DNA of 64,000 nt, taken from positions 1-64,000 of the forward strand of contig JABFXY010000172.1 of the NCBI GenBank assembly GCA_013361525.1, in the 5' to 3' direction. Of the stretch, positions 24,747 through 33,421 are shown piece after piece (position 1 is the first letter of the stretch; each line of letters starts with the position of its first letter). A program made the translations under genes and the position numbers. The notes beneath the pieces were generated by a model. It ran no database searches, was not told the origin of the DNA, and was given only the letters and a program-made list of their open reading frames with translations. The stretch comes from Polyangiaceae bacterium (GTDB lineage: Bacteria > Myxococcota_A > Polyangia > Polyangiales > Polyangiaceae).

Positions 24747-27170
24747 ATGCCTTCGCCGTCTCCCACCGCGACCCCCGGCAGCGCATGGTTCCCGGTTGAG
24801 AGTCTTCCTGCGCTGCAGGACTTCTGGTCGACTTACGAAGCCGGGTACGAGGAGTTCTTGGACGCGACGCTCCGCATGGCGTACGCGCACGTCGAGTTCG
24901 GCCCCATCCTGCGCGCGCTATCGCCGGAGGACCTCGCCAGGGAGAACGAAGCGGGGCGCGACCGTTTGCGCCGCGCCATCGAGGGCGAGTGGGCGCCCTA
25001 CGAAGAGAACCTTCGTGTGCAAGGCGTGATGTATGCGGCGATGGGGGTGAGCATCGCCGGCTGGTACGACATCGTCAAAGCGTTCCAGCGGTTGCTCGTT
25101 CCGCGTCTCGTCGATGCGTATTGCAGCACGCCGGCTCGACTGACGGCGGTCCTGCTGGTCCTCGAAGAGCTGCTCGACAAGTCGATGGTGCTCATTGCCG
25201 CCGCCTACTTCGACGCCAAAGAGAGGACGCTGAAACAAGCGGAGGAGGAGAAGGCCGCGGTCATTCATTCGGCGCTCGATCCCATCGTCTCGATGGATGA
25301 ACGAGGAATGATTACCGAGTTCAACCCGGCGGCGGAGCTGGTGTTCGGTCGGTCGCGCGCCGACACAATGGGGAAAGAGCTCGCGTCGATCATGATCCCG
25401 GAGCGATGGCGCGAAGCTCATCGCCAAGGCCTCGCACGATACATCCAGACCGGCGAAGGACCGGTGGTGGGAAAACGCCTCGAGCTGACGGCGCTCCGCG
25501 CGGACGGCACGGAGTTTCCGATCGAGGTCGCAATCGTCTCGACGCCTCTGCGCGACGGAAGCCCTGCATTCACCGGTTTTTTGCGAGACCTCACCGGGCG
25601 CAAGCGCGCCGAGGCGACGCGTGTCCGTTCGCTCGAGCTCGAGGGGCAGAACCGTCGTATTCAGGAAGCAAGCCGATTGAAGAGCGAGTTCTTGGCGAAC
25701 ATGTCGCACGAGCTTCGCACGCCGCTCAATTCGATCATCGGCTTCGCCGAGCTGCTCCACGACGGTGAGGTCGACCCGAATTCGGCGGAGCACAAAGAGT
25801 TCTTGGGAGACATCCTACGGAGCGGCCGGCATCTCCTTCAGCTCATCAACGACGTTCTCGATCTCGCGAAGGTCGAAGCCGGCAAGCTCGAGTTTCATCC
25901 GGAGACCGTCAATCTCGCGGCGCTCGTCCAAGAGGTCTGCTCGATCCTCCGCACCACGGCCGCCGCGAAACGGATCGTCCTCGCGCTCGAGATCGATTCG
26001 CGGATCGGACCGCTCTTCATCGACGCCGCGCGGCTCAAGCAGGTGCTCTACAACTACCTCTCCAATGCCATCAAGTTCACGCCCGAGGGCGGGAGGGTCG
26101 CCATTGTCGCCACCGAGGACGGGCTCGAAGGATTTCGACTCGAGGTCATCGACACGGGGATCGGTATCGCCGGCGATGACCTCGCGAAGCTCTTCACCGA
26201 GTTCCAGCAGCTCGACGCCGGCGCAGCCAAGCGACATGGGGGCACGGGCCTCGGTCTCGCGCTGACGAAGCGCCTGGTCGAGGCGCAGGGCGGGACGATC
26301 GGCGTCCAGAGCGAGCCCGGCCGCGGCAGTACGTTTTGGGTCGTCCTGCCGCGGCGCACGCAGGGAGGGCGGCCGCTGCCCGAGCCGCAGGTGATCGAGG
26401 CTGCAGAGCCGCATGCACCGCGCATCCTCGTCGTGGAGGATGAGCCCGCGGACCTCGCGCTCATCGTCCGCACGCTCACGGCCGCGGGCTACGCGGTAGA
26501 GACGGCATCGACCGCCGCACAGGCCGTCGCGCGTTGCCGCGATACCCGATTCGACGCGATTACGCTGGATCTGATTTTGCCGGACATGAATGGGCTGCAG
26601 CTGTTGGAGGCCATTCGGCGCGAGGGCGCCAGCACCGACGCGCGCGTCGTCGTTGTCAGCATGATCGCCGAAAAGGACGTCATCGGCGCGTTCGCGGTGG
26701 ACGACATTCTCGCAAAGCCCATCGACGAGGCTGCGCTCGTCGCCGCGCTTCGCCGGTCGGGCGTGGCGGTAGACAAGGTCGGACGTGTCCTGGTCGTCGA
26801 CGACGACGACGCGTCGCTGCGGCTCATGAACCTGACGTTGACCCAACTCGGTTATCGCGTCATGAGCGCGTCCGACGGCGATGTCGCGCTTCGTCTGGTC
26901 GAGCGAGAGCGACCGAGCGCGGTCGTGCTCGACCTCGTCATGCCCGGTGTCGACGGCTTCGAATTCCTCGTGCGCTTCCGCGCGAATCGAGCGAACCGGC
27001 GCGTGCCCGTCATCGTGTGGACGATGAAGGATTTGACCGGCGAGGAGAGCACACGGCTCCGTGCCTCCGCGCAAGGCGTGCTCCAAAAGGGCCAGGGAAC
27101 TGCTGATCTTCTCGACGAGCTGCGCGCGTTTTTGCCCGCGCCGCCGGTGGGAGGCCCCGATGGCGGGTGA
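24747..27170 (+). CDS. Hybrid histidine kinase with globin-like sensor, PAS and two receivers
   Basis: 807 residues. Residues 17-155 form an all-helical sensor resembling a globin-coupled sensor (GVSIAGWYDIVKAFQRLL at 100-117), but the expected proximal histidine position is Tyr or Met. A PAS domain covers about 170-290. The kinase core has H321 in NMSHELRTPLNS, and the ATPase has N441 (NAIKFTP), DTGIGI and GTGLGLAL. Two receivers follow, with D608 (TLDLILPDMNG) and D729 (VLDLVMPGVDG). The second lacks the usual lysine context, having LQKGQ. No membrane helix is present, so the protein is cytoplasmic. The stop overlaps the next gene by 11 bases. Confidence 0.93.
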   Translation: MPSPSPTATPGSAWFPVESLPALQDFWSTYEAGYEEFLDATLRMAYAHVEFGPILRALSPEDLARENEAGRDRLRRAIEGEWAPYEENLRVQGVMYAAMGVSIAGWYDIVKAFQRLLVPRLVDAYCSTPARLTAVLLVLEELLDKSMVLIAAAYFDAKERTLKQAEEEKAAVIHSALDPIVSMDERGMITEFNPAAELVFGRSRADTMGKELASIMIPERWREAHRQGLARYIQTGEGPVVGKRLELTALRADGTEFPIEVAIVSTPLRDGSPAFTGFLRDLTGRKRAEATRVRSLELEGQNRRIQEASRLKSEFLANMSHELRTPLNSIIGFAELLHDGEVDPNSAEHKEFLGDILRSGRHLLQLINDVLDLAKVEAGKLEFHPETVNLAALVQEVCSILRTTAAAKRIVLALEIDSRIGPLFIDAARLKQVLYNYLSNAIKFTPEGGRVAIVATEDGLEGFRLEVIDTGIGIAGDDLAKLFTEFQQLDAGAAKRHGGTGLGLALTKRLVEAQGGTIGVQSEPGRGSTFWVVLPRRTQGGRPLPEPQVIEAAEPHAPRILVVEDEPADLALIVRTLTAAGYAVETASTAAQAVARCRDTRFDAITLDLILPDMNGLQLLEAIRREGASTDARVVVVSMIAEKDVIGAFAVDDILAKPIDEAALVAALRRSGVAVDKVGRVLVVDDDDASLRLMNLTLTQLGYRVMSASDGDVALRLVERERPSAVVLDLVMPGVDGFEFLVRFRANRANRRVPVIVWTMKDLTGEESTRLRASAQGVLQKGQGTADLLDELRAFLPAPPVGGPDGG

Positions 27171-27558
27171 ACCCATCCTCGTCGTCGACGACAACCCCGC
27201 CAATGTCCGCCTCGTGCAATTCCTGCTGACGAAGCGCGGCTACGACGTGCGCGTAGCGATGGATGCGAGCGCCGCGCTCGAAGTTCTCGGCAACTTCACG
27301 CCGAAGCTCGTCCTCATGGACCTTCAGCTCCCCGGAATGGACGGCCTCGAGCTCACGCGAAAGATCAAGGCCGAGGCTCGATTCGCCGATCTTCCGATCA
27401 TCGCCGTGACCGCTTTTGCCATGAAGGGAGACGAGCAGCGCGCACGTGAAGCCGGCTGCGACGGATACGTCACGAAGCCGATCGACACGCGCACCCTGCC
27501 GAAGCTCATCGCCGACTACCTTGCCGGAGATCGACCGAAGGCGCCGGAGGCGCCATGA
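27160..27558 (+). CDS. Single-domain response regulator
   Basis: 132 residues from ATG 27160, overlapping the kinase upstream by 11 bases and the kinase downstream by 4. It is a complete receiver and nothing else: VVDDNPANV at the start, phosphoacceptor in LMDLQLPGMDG, threonine in AVTAFAM and lysine in VTKPIDT. The sequence style is that of DivK-like shuttle regulators, which pass phosphoryl groups between kinases or act by protein contact. Lying between two hybrid kinases in an overlapping operon, it probably links them in a phosphorelay. The longer frame from 27061 is shadow. Confidence 0.9.
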   Translation: MAGEPILVVDDNPANVRLVQFLLTKRGYDVRVAMDASAALEVLGNFTPKLVLMDLQLPGMDGLELTRKIKAEARFADLPIIAVTAFAMKGDEQRAREAGCDGYVTKPIDTRTLPKLIADYLAGDRPKAPEAP

Positions 27559-30401
27559 GCAGCACCACGATCCTCCTCGTCGAAGACAACCCGCTGACAC
27601 GAAAGCTCGTTCGCTTCGCGCTCGAACGCGAAGCGTGCACGCTCCTCGAGGCGACCACGGGCGCCGAGGCGCTCGCGCTCATCGAGACCCATCGCCCTGA
27701 GCTCGTCATTCAGGATTTGATCCTCCCCGATGGTTCCGGGTTCGATCTCGTCAAGAAGCTGCGCCTGCACGCATCGACCGCCGAGATACCGATCTTGGCG
27801 TTTACCGGCCTCCTCTCGAAGAGCGACGAAGCCCGCATTTGGAGCGCGGGCTTCGATGGCCTCGTCAGCAAACCGATAGAGCCGTCGCGTCTTCTCTACC
27901 TCGTTCGCGGTCACCTCCCCGCGAAGGAGCGTGATTCCCGGCCTTTCGGCGTGGGCAAACGCCTCCTCGTCGTCGACGACGATGCTCAGCAGTTGAAGCT
28001 CGCGCGCTTCCGTCTGGCGAGGCTCGGCTTCACCGTCGAGACGGCCTCGGACGGCGCCGAGGCACTCGAGATCGCGCGGCGTTTTCGCCCCGACGCGATC
28101 GTCACGGACGCGCTGATGCCTCGCCTCGACGGGTTCGGACTGTGCATCGCGGTGCGCAAAGACCCCGAGCTTTCGAGCGTGCCCGTCGTCCTCGCCACAT
28201 CGAGCTACGTCGAAGCGGAAGACAAGGTCCTCGCGCGCCAGGCGGGCGCGAATGCTTATGTCGTCCGTACGGCCGATCTCGCCGAGGTCGTCCGCGCGCT
28301 AGACGGCATCCTCCACGAGCGCATGACCGCGGCGCCCGCGCGCCCTGCGACCGATTCACCCGAGACCGTCGAGAGCGTTCGCGCGCTGCGGACCGTGCGC
28401 CAGCTCGAGCGCCAAGTTGCGCTCAACTCGGGGCTCATCCAGCGCTGCTCGACCCTGTCTGCGGAGCTGAGCGTCCTCAGCACGGTCGCGGACGCGCTCG
28501 TCGGGGCACGCGATATCGAACGCGCGCTCTTCGACGTATTGGCCAATTGCCTCGACGTCGCGGGCGCCTCACGGGGCGCCATCTATCTGCGGCAGGGCGA
28601 CGGCTCCTTCGCGCTGAAGGCGGCCCACGGATTTGGCGATCAGGCGCCGCTGGCAGAGTCTTTCGGGCATTCCCCCATGCTGGCGCGTGCGGTCGAGCAG
28701 GGCTCGATCATGCGCATCGCGGAGGCCGGACCGGACCGAGAATCATCACAATCGCCGCTCGGACCAAATGCGGTCATTGTCCCGTTGCGAACCTCGACCG
28801 GCGTCGTCGGTGCGATGTTGCTCGATGCGCCGCGGAGCGGAGAGATGACGGACGATTGGCTCGCGTTCGCCCAGGCGATCAGCAATCAGGTGAGCCTCGC
28901 ACTGTCGCTCGCCACCGCCTTCGCCCGTATGGAAGCCTCCGAGGTCCGCACACGCGCGCTCATGGAAAACGCGGAAGACGGCATCTTCGTCACGACCGAA
29001 TGTGGCCGTGTGCTGGAGGTGAATCGGGCAGGGGAGCGCCTTCTCGCAACACCGGCGAGGAACATCGTCGGACGGCCCTTCTCCGAATTCGTCCCTCGAA
29101 GCGAGGCCGTTCGACCCGACGGCAGCGTGGTCAGCGTGGAGTACACCTCGTCGCTCGTGACCACGGACGGCGCGCGCGTGCGAATGACGATCGTTCGCGA
29201 CGTTTCGGAGCGAAACAAGCTCGCAGAGCAGCTCCGGCAATCGCAGAAGATGGAGGCGGTCGGCCGGCTCGCAGGCGGCGTTGCGCACGACTTCAACAAT
29301 CTTCTATCGATCGTTCTCAGCTATAGCGAAATGTTGCTGAACGACATGGACCCCTCCAATCCGATCGCCGACGATCTCCTGCAGATCCGAAAGGCGGGCG
29401 CACGGGCGGCGGATCTCACGCGACAGCTTCTCGCGTTCAGCCGGCAGCAAGTCCTTCAGCCCCGTGTTCTCAACTTGAACGACGTCATCGTCGGCGCCGA
29501 GAAGATGTTTCGGCGGATCATCGGCGAGGACATTGCGCTGACGGTGACGCTCGCGCCGAATCTCGGATCGGTCAACGCCGACGTCGGGCAGCTCAATCAG
29601 GTCCTGTTGAACCTCGTCGTCAATGCCCGCGACGCGATGCCCTCCGGAGGGAAGCTCCATATCGAGACGAAGAACGTCTCGGTCGCCCCGGGCACGGCGC
29701 ACCCGAGCGGTGTTCCTGCAGGAACATATGCGGTGCTCGTCGTTACCGACAGCGGCACCGGGATGGACGAGGCGACACGCGCGCGCATCTTCGAGCCATT
29801 CTTCACGACCAAGGGACCGGGCAAGGGAACCGGGCTCGGCCTCGCGACGGTGTTCGGCATCGTCCAACAGAGTAGTGGCAGCGTGCAGGTCGCGAGCGAG
29901 GTCGGTAAGGGCGCATCGTTCTCGGTTTATCTGCCGCGGAGCGACGGACGAGCCGAGCCGATCGAGGCGCCGCGCGCAGCGCCTGCCAGCCGCGGGACGG
30001 AGACGGTCCTGCTCGTGGAAGACGAGGAGCTCGTGAGGACCCTCGTCCAGGGGATCCTACGGCGCGCCGGCTATCGCGTGCTGGAGGCGCCCGGCCCCGG
30101 AGAAGCCATCCTCGTCGCAGAGCAGAGCCGGGAGCCCATCGACCTTCTGCTGACCGATCTGGTCATGCCCCGAATGAACGGCGTGCAGCTCTCGCAACGG
30201 CTCGTCGCTGCGTATCCGATGATGCACGTCCTCATCATGTCCGGGTACTCGGACGATCGGATTGCGCGAAACGAAATCAGGGGAACCAATATCCCCTTTT
30301 TGCAAAAGCCGATCATGCCGAACACCCTGCTTGCAGCCGTGCGCGCAGCGCTCGACCAAGGCCGCGAGCCGTCGAGCGTTCGCAATCCCTCGCCCAGCTG
30401 A
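27555..30401 (+). CDS. REC-REC-GAF-PAS-histidine kinase-REC hybrid protein
   Basis: 948 residues; ATG 27555 overlaps the receiver gene in ATGA. The first receiver (1-120) has D54 (VIQDLILPDG). The second (133-255) has D185 (VTDALMPRLDG) but no conserved lysine, with YVVRTAD in its place. A coiled segment leads to a GAF domain (about 305-455) and a PAS domain (about 465-550). The kinase has H578 in GGVAHDFNNLL, the NtrB-like variant, with ATPase motifs NARDAM, DSGTGM and GTGLGLA. A third receiver (about 820-940) has LLTDLVMPRMNG. It is soluble, so its inputs are phosphorylation and small molecules. The output target is not in this window. Confidence 0.93.
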   Translation: MSSTTILLVEDNPLTRKLVRFALEREACTLLEATTGAEALALIETHRPELVIQDLILPDGSGFDLVKKLRLHASTAEIPILAFTGLLSKSDEARIWSAGFDGLVSKPIEPSRLLYLVRGHLPAKERDSRPFGVGKRLLVVDDDAQQLKLARFRLARLGFTVETASDGAEALEIARRFRPDAIVTDALMPRLDGFGLCIAVRKDPELSSVPVVLATSSYVEAEDKVLARQAGANAYVVRTADLAEVVRALDGILHERMTAAPARPATDSPETVESVRALRTVRQLERQVALNSGLIQRCSTLSAELSVLSTVADALVGARDIERALFDVLANCLDVAGASRGAIYLRQGDGSFALKAAHGFGDQAPLAESFGHSPMLARAVEQGSIMRIAEAGPDRESSQSPLGPNAVIVPLRTSTGVVGAMLLDAPRSGEMTDDWLAFAQAISNQVSLALSLATAFARMEASEVRTRALMENAEDGIFVTTECGRVLEVNRAGERLLATPARNIVGRPFSEFVPRSEAVRPDGSVVSVEYTSSLVTTDGARVRMTIVRDVSERNKLAEQLRQSQKMEAVGRLAGGVAHDFNNLLSIVLSYSEMLLNDMDPSNPIADDLLQIRKAGARAADLTRQLLAFSRQQVLQPRVLNLNDVIVGAEKMFRRIIGEDIALTVTLAPNLGSVNADVGQLNQVLLNLVVNARDAMPSGGKLHIETKNVSVAPGTAHPSGVPAGTYAVLVVTDSGTGMDEATRARIFEPFFTTKGPGKGTGLGLATVFGIVQQSSGSVQVASEVGKGASFSVYLPRSDGRAEPIEAPRAAPASRGTETVLLVEDEELVRTLVQGILRRAGYRVLEAPGPGEAILVAEQSREPIDLLLTDLVMPRMNGVQLSQRLVAAYPMMHVLIMSGYSDDRIARNEIRGTNIPFLQKPIMPNTLLAAVRAALDQGREPSSVRNPSPS

Positions 30402-30428
30402 CGAGCGACCTGCTGTCGGCATCGTCAT

Positions 30429-31190
30429 TCACCGCACCATCACTGCGCCGCCGGCAATGTCCAGGATGACGCCGGTGATCCACCCGGCGTCCTCCGAGGC
30501 GAGGAAGACCGCGGCGCGCGCCACGTCCTCCGGCGTCCCGAGGCGCTTCAGCGGATGCGCCTCGACGAGCTCCGCCTTCGTCGCCTCCGGGATTCGTGCC
30601 TGATTGCGCGCGGTGAGGATCGTCTCCGGCGCAATGCAGTTCACACGAATACCGAATGGGCCCGCCTGCGCCGCGGCGTCTTGCGTGAGTAGCTCGAGGC
30701 CCGCCTTTGCCGCCGCATAAGCCACAGGCGACCGCGCGTGGGGACGGCGCGCGGCTGCCGACGAAATGGTGATGATATCGCCGCGGCGGCGCTCCTTCAT
30801 GCCCGGCAAGAAGCTCTTGATCGTAAAGAAGGTCGCGGTGAGGTTTCCCTCGACGCACGCACGCCAATTCTCCTCGGTCGTCTCCTCGACCGGGCCGACG
30901 GGGCCATAGTTCCCGCCCGCGTTCGCCACCACGATGTCCACCGGGCCGAGCTCCGCCTCCACCCGAGCGCGCATGTCGTCGACTTCGGAGAGCTTCGTGA
31001 CGTCCGCTCCGACGGCGATTGCGCGGCCGCCCGCCGATGCGATTTCCTTCCGGACGGCGGAAATAGCCGCTTCGTCTCTGCCGTGAACGGCGACCGCTGC
31101 ACCCTCGGAGGCGAACGCTTTTACGATGGCCGCGCCGATTCCCCGCGAGCTGCCCGTCACGACCGCGACTCTGTTCTCCAATCGTTTCAT
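30429..31190 (-). CDS. SDR-family oxidoreductase
   Basis: 253 residues from ATG 31190; a 12-residue longer frame to 31226 would start inside the promoter. Classical short-chain dehydrogenase features are present: cofactor loop VTGSSRGIG near residue 10, NAGG, catalytic serine in TISSAAAR, and the YAAAKAG tyrosine-lysine pair. An HGRDEAA segment after the second strand suits NADP binding. Substrate unknown; related enzymes reduce 3-oxoacyl or other keto groups. The gene is monocistronic, convergent with the hybrid kinase, and has a strong operator-promoter at its 5' end. Confidence 0.92.
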   Translation of the reverse strand: MKRLENRVAVVTGSSRGIGAAIVKAFASEGAAVAVHGRDEAAISAVRKEIASAGGRAIAVGADVTKLSEVDDMRARVEAELGPVDIVVANAGGNYGPVGPVEETTEENWRACVEGNLTATFFTIKSFLPGMKERRRGDIITISSAAARRPHARSPVAYAAAKAGLELLTQDAAAQAGPFGIRVNCIAPETILTARNQARIPEATKAELVEAHPLKRLGTPEDVARAAVFLASEDAGWITGVILDIAGGAVMVR

Positions 31191-31195
31191 GACGT

Positions 31196-31226
31196 GAATC
31201 GTTACAACTAAGAACGATTCTGTCAA
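31196..31226 (-). promoter_or_regulatory. Promoter with embedded palindromic operator of the SDR gene
   Basis: On the minus strand TTGACA (31226-31221), a 16-base spacer and TAACGA (31204-31199) form a promoter. GAATCGTT and AACGATTC (31196-31203 and 31213-31220), perfect eight-base arms nine bases apart, cover its spacer and -10 box. The start would fall within a few bases of ATG 31190, so the mRNA would be nearly leaderless. Confidence 0.6.
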
Positions 31227-31325
31227 TGATCGATCGTGTTGCGCGCCTCCGCACGCATCTTGAGGGGCGCTTCGCGTTTCCTACGCCCGCACGCGGGAGG
31301 CTGCGGGTCGTCGTTTCAGGTCGTC

Positions 31326-31715
31326 CTACGGCGCGAGCAGCAGGACTTTTACCTGGCTCGGGACGATGTCGACGTTGGGGCAGTTGGTCATGTTGGTGAT
31401 CCCGATGCTCGTCATCCGCGCGGTCGGAAGCCCGCCCGTCAACACCGTGAACGCGCCCGTGAGGTTGCGCGACGGGCCCATCACCATGCCGGACGCGACG
31501 CCGAGCATGACGCCGGGGGTATCACCCATGCTCATGACGATGGTCGTCGCGAAGTTGTGAGCCGGCGTGCACATGTAGAGGATGTGATAGACGGCCGGCA
31601 CGCCGAGCGGCGGAATGGCGATGTTCGGATAGGGGATCGGGATCGCCGTCGGAGGTGTGAGGCACACGTCCGGGAAGCCTAGGTACATGCCTGGGAGGAG
31701 CGTCGTCGCGAACAT
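31326..31715 (-). CDS. DUF4150 PAAR-like protein
   Basis: 129 residues from ATG 31715, three bases after the stop of the DUF3540 gene. The segment LTPPTAIPIPYPNIA and the closing NCPNVDIVPSQVKVLL are typical of DUF4150, a PAAR-like family that caps the VgrG spike of type VI-related injection machines. It has no C-terminal toxin extension; the protein is just the tip domain. It is the last gene of the seven-gene vgrG operon on the minus strand and the only tip protein for three spikes. The family call is firm; assembly with these VgrGs is inferred from context. Confidence 0.85.
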   Translation of the reverse strand: MFATTLLPGMYLGFPDVCLTPPTAIPIPYPNIAIPPLGVPAVYHILYMCTPAHNFATTIVMSMGDTPGVMLGVASGMVMGPSRNLTGAFTVLTGGLPTARMTSIGITNMTNCPNVDIVPSQVKVLLLAP

Positions 31716-31718
31716 ACG

Positions 31719-32369
31719 TCACCCCATGTGGATCTGTTCTGCGTCCATCTTCACGAGCGCGTCGGCGGTCATCACGGTCTCGCGAGCGTGGACCTTCATG
31801 GTCCCCTCGGCGACGTGATCCACGTTCTTCGCGCGCTTGCGATCGAGCTCGAGCACCGTTCGGTAGGAAGCCTTCACTCGCTGCGTCAGGCGATCGAGCA
31901 CGTGATCGAGCGATTTTGCGACGAGCTTTACCTTGTCGATGTCTGCGTGGAAGAGCGAGCCGACGGCGCTCATTGCATCGACGACGAGGTTGCCGCGCTC
32001 GGCATGAATCGAGACCGCATTCGCGACGACGTTCGCCTCCTTCGGGGTGACGAGGTCGACACCTTCGCTGCCTGCGATTTGGACCTTGCCTGCGTGGGAT
32101 CGAACGACGACGTCTCCGGGTGCCGAGATGACGCTGGCGCTCGCCTTCTGCCTTTCGAGCACGGCGAGGACGTGGCTCGTGCCGTCTTCGCCGCACGCGA
32201 CGAGGACGAGATCGCCCTCTTCCGGCTCGACGAGGCAGCTCACCGCACGCTTTGCGCGGTAACGTCCCGTGTCCGACTCGACGACGAGCGCCGAGGGATC
32301 CAAAGCGACGACCACGGCGCGCTGTTCATAGATTGCGCTCTGAGAAAGCTTCTTCGCTACGCTCTGCAT
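31719..32369 (-). CDS. DUF3540 protein (VgrG-island accessory)
   Basis: 216 residues from ATG 32369, which lies inside the 3' end of the pentapeptide gene (13-base overlap); the frame continuing to 32663 is shadow. The central part has short repeating beta segments (GDVVVRSHAGKVQIAGSEGV, VVANAVSIHAERGNLVVDAM) like the coiled beta-strand needle of VgrG tails. A helical region rich in Lys/Arg follows (about 150-190). DUF3540 proteins occur beside DUF2169, pentapeptide and DUF4150 genes in type VI islands; their role is not established. It may be a spike-associated structural or adaptor protein. Confidence 0.8.
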   Translation of the reverse strand: MQSVAKKLSQSAIYEQRAVVVALDPSALVVESDTGRYRAKRAVSCLVEPEEGDLVLVACGEDGTSHVLAVLERQKASASVISAPGDVVVRSHAGKVQIAGSEGVDLVTPKEANVVANAVSIHAERGNLVVDAMSAVGSLFHADIDKVKLVAKSLDHVLDRLTQRVKASYRTVLELDRKRAKNVDHVAEGTMKVHARETVMTADALVKMDAEQIHMG

Positions 32370-33421
32370 GGGTCCTCCGGGGGTCGGTAATCTTCGGCGC
32401 GCGCGAGCCGCTCGTCGTCGCCGAGCGCGCCGCGCCGCGCGCCCGTCGGGGGTTCGATTGCGAGGATGCGGTGAAACCGCGTGCGGTGCGTCTTGGCACC
32501 CTCGAACGCGGCACCATTGAGGTCTGCATAGGAGAAGTCGGCGTACGCGAGCTCGGCGTCCGTGAAGCGAGCGCGCGCACACCGCGCCTTCTTGAACACC
32601 GATTGGAATGCGTCGGCGCGGGACAGATCCGCATCCTCGAGATCGGCCTCGACGAAGATGCACTGTCGAATCACCGCCCCCGTCAGGTTGGCGCCCCGCA
32701 GCTTCGCCTCGGCGAACATCGCGTTCGTCGCTTGGACGGAGCAGAGCTTCGCGCCCGAGAGATCGACACCCTTCAACGTCGATGTCTCGAGGAAAACGCC
32801 CGACAGGTCACAGCCGGTGAGGTCGCCGTCCGTCAATTGCGTCGCCTTGAAGCGCGCCGTACGCAAATCCTGCCCGGCGAGGTTGACCTTGAGCAACACG
32901 CCGAGCTCGAACACCGCGCCCTCGAGCTTGGCGGTTCGCAAGTCGGCTTCGTGGAGGACACTCATCGAAATGGTCGCGCCCGAAAGGTCGAGTCGGTCGA
33001 AGCGGATCTGCGCGAGCATCGAGCCGTGGATGCGGGTATTGCGAAAGCTCGCGCCGGCGAGCGACCCGTTCGAGAACGACGTCATATCCACCGTCGCACC
33101 CTCGAAATCCGCGCCCGAGAGATCACATTCGTAGAACGTCGCGTTCGTGAGCTTCGCCTCGCGCAGACTCGCGCCTTTGAACGAGCAACCTTGAAGCACG
33201 GTATGCGTGAAGTCCGCTCCCGCGAGGCTCGCGCCGTCGAACGAGCAGGAGCGCAACGTGGACTCTTTGAAGGTCGACTCTGCGAGCGCACATCGCGAAA
33301 ACTGCACGTCCTCGAAGATGCCACCGCCGAGCCGCGCGCCCGAGAGGTCTTCACCCTCGAATGCGAGCGCCTCGAGGACCTCGCCCTCACGAACCGACGA
33401 CTCGAGCTCGGCGAGGTTCAC
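32357..33421 (-). CDS. Pentapeptide-repeat protein (VgrG-island)
   Basis: 354 residues from GTG 33421, overlapping the upstream gene's stop in GTGA. After about 20 residues almost the entire protein consists of pentapeptide repeats of A(D/N)LxG/ASFxx type (LAGADFTHTVLQGCSF, LSGADFEGATVDMTSF, LRGANLTGAVIRQCIF), which fold as a right-handed quadrilateral beta-helix. The last 40 residues are non-repetitive and charged. There is no signal peptide. Pentapeptide proteins beside DUF2169 genes are a known type VI association, with suggested adaptor or effector roles; which applies here cannot be told. Confidence 0.85.
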   Translation of the reverse strand: MNLAELESSVREGEVLEALAFEGEDLSGARLGGGIFEDVQFSRCALAESTFKESTLRSCSFDGASLAGADFTHTVLQGCSFKGASLREAKLTNATFYECDLSGADFEGATVDMTSFSNGSLAGASFRNTRIHGSMLAQIRFDRLDLSGATISMSVLHEADLRTAKLEGAVFELGVLLKVNLAGQDLRTARFKATQLTDGDLTGCDLSGVFLETSTLKGVDLSGAKLCSVQATNAMFAEAKLRGANLTGAVIRQCIFVEADLEDADLSRADAFQSVFKKARCARARFTDAELAYADFSYADLNGAAFEGAKTHRTRFHRILAIEPPTGARRGALGDDERLARAEDYRPPEDPCRA

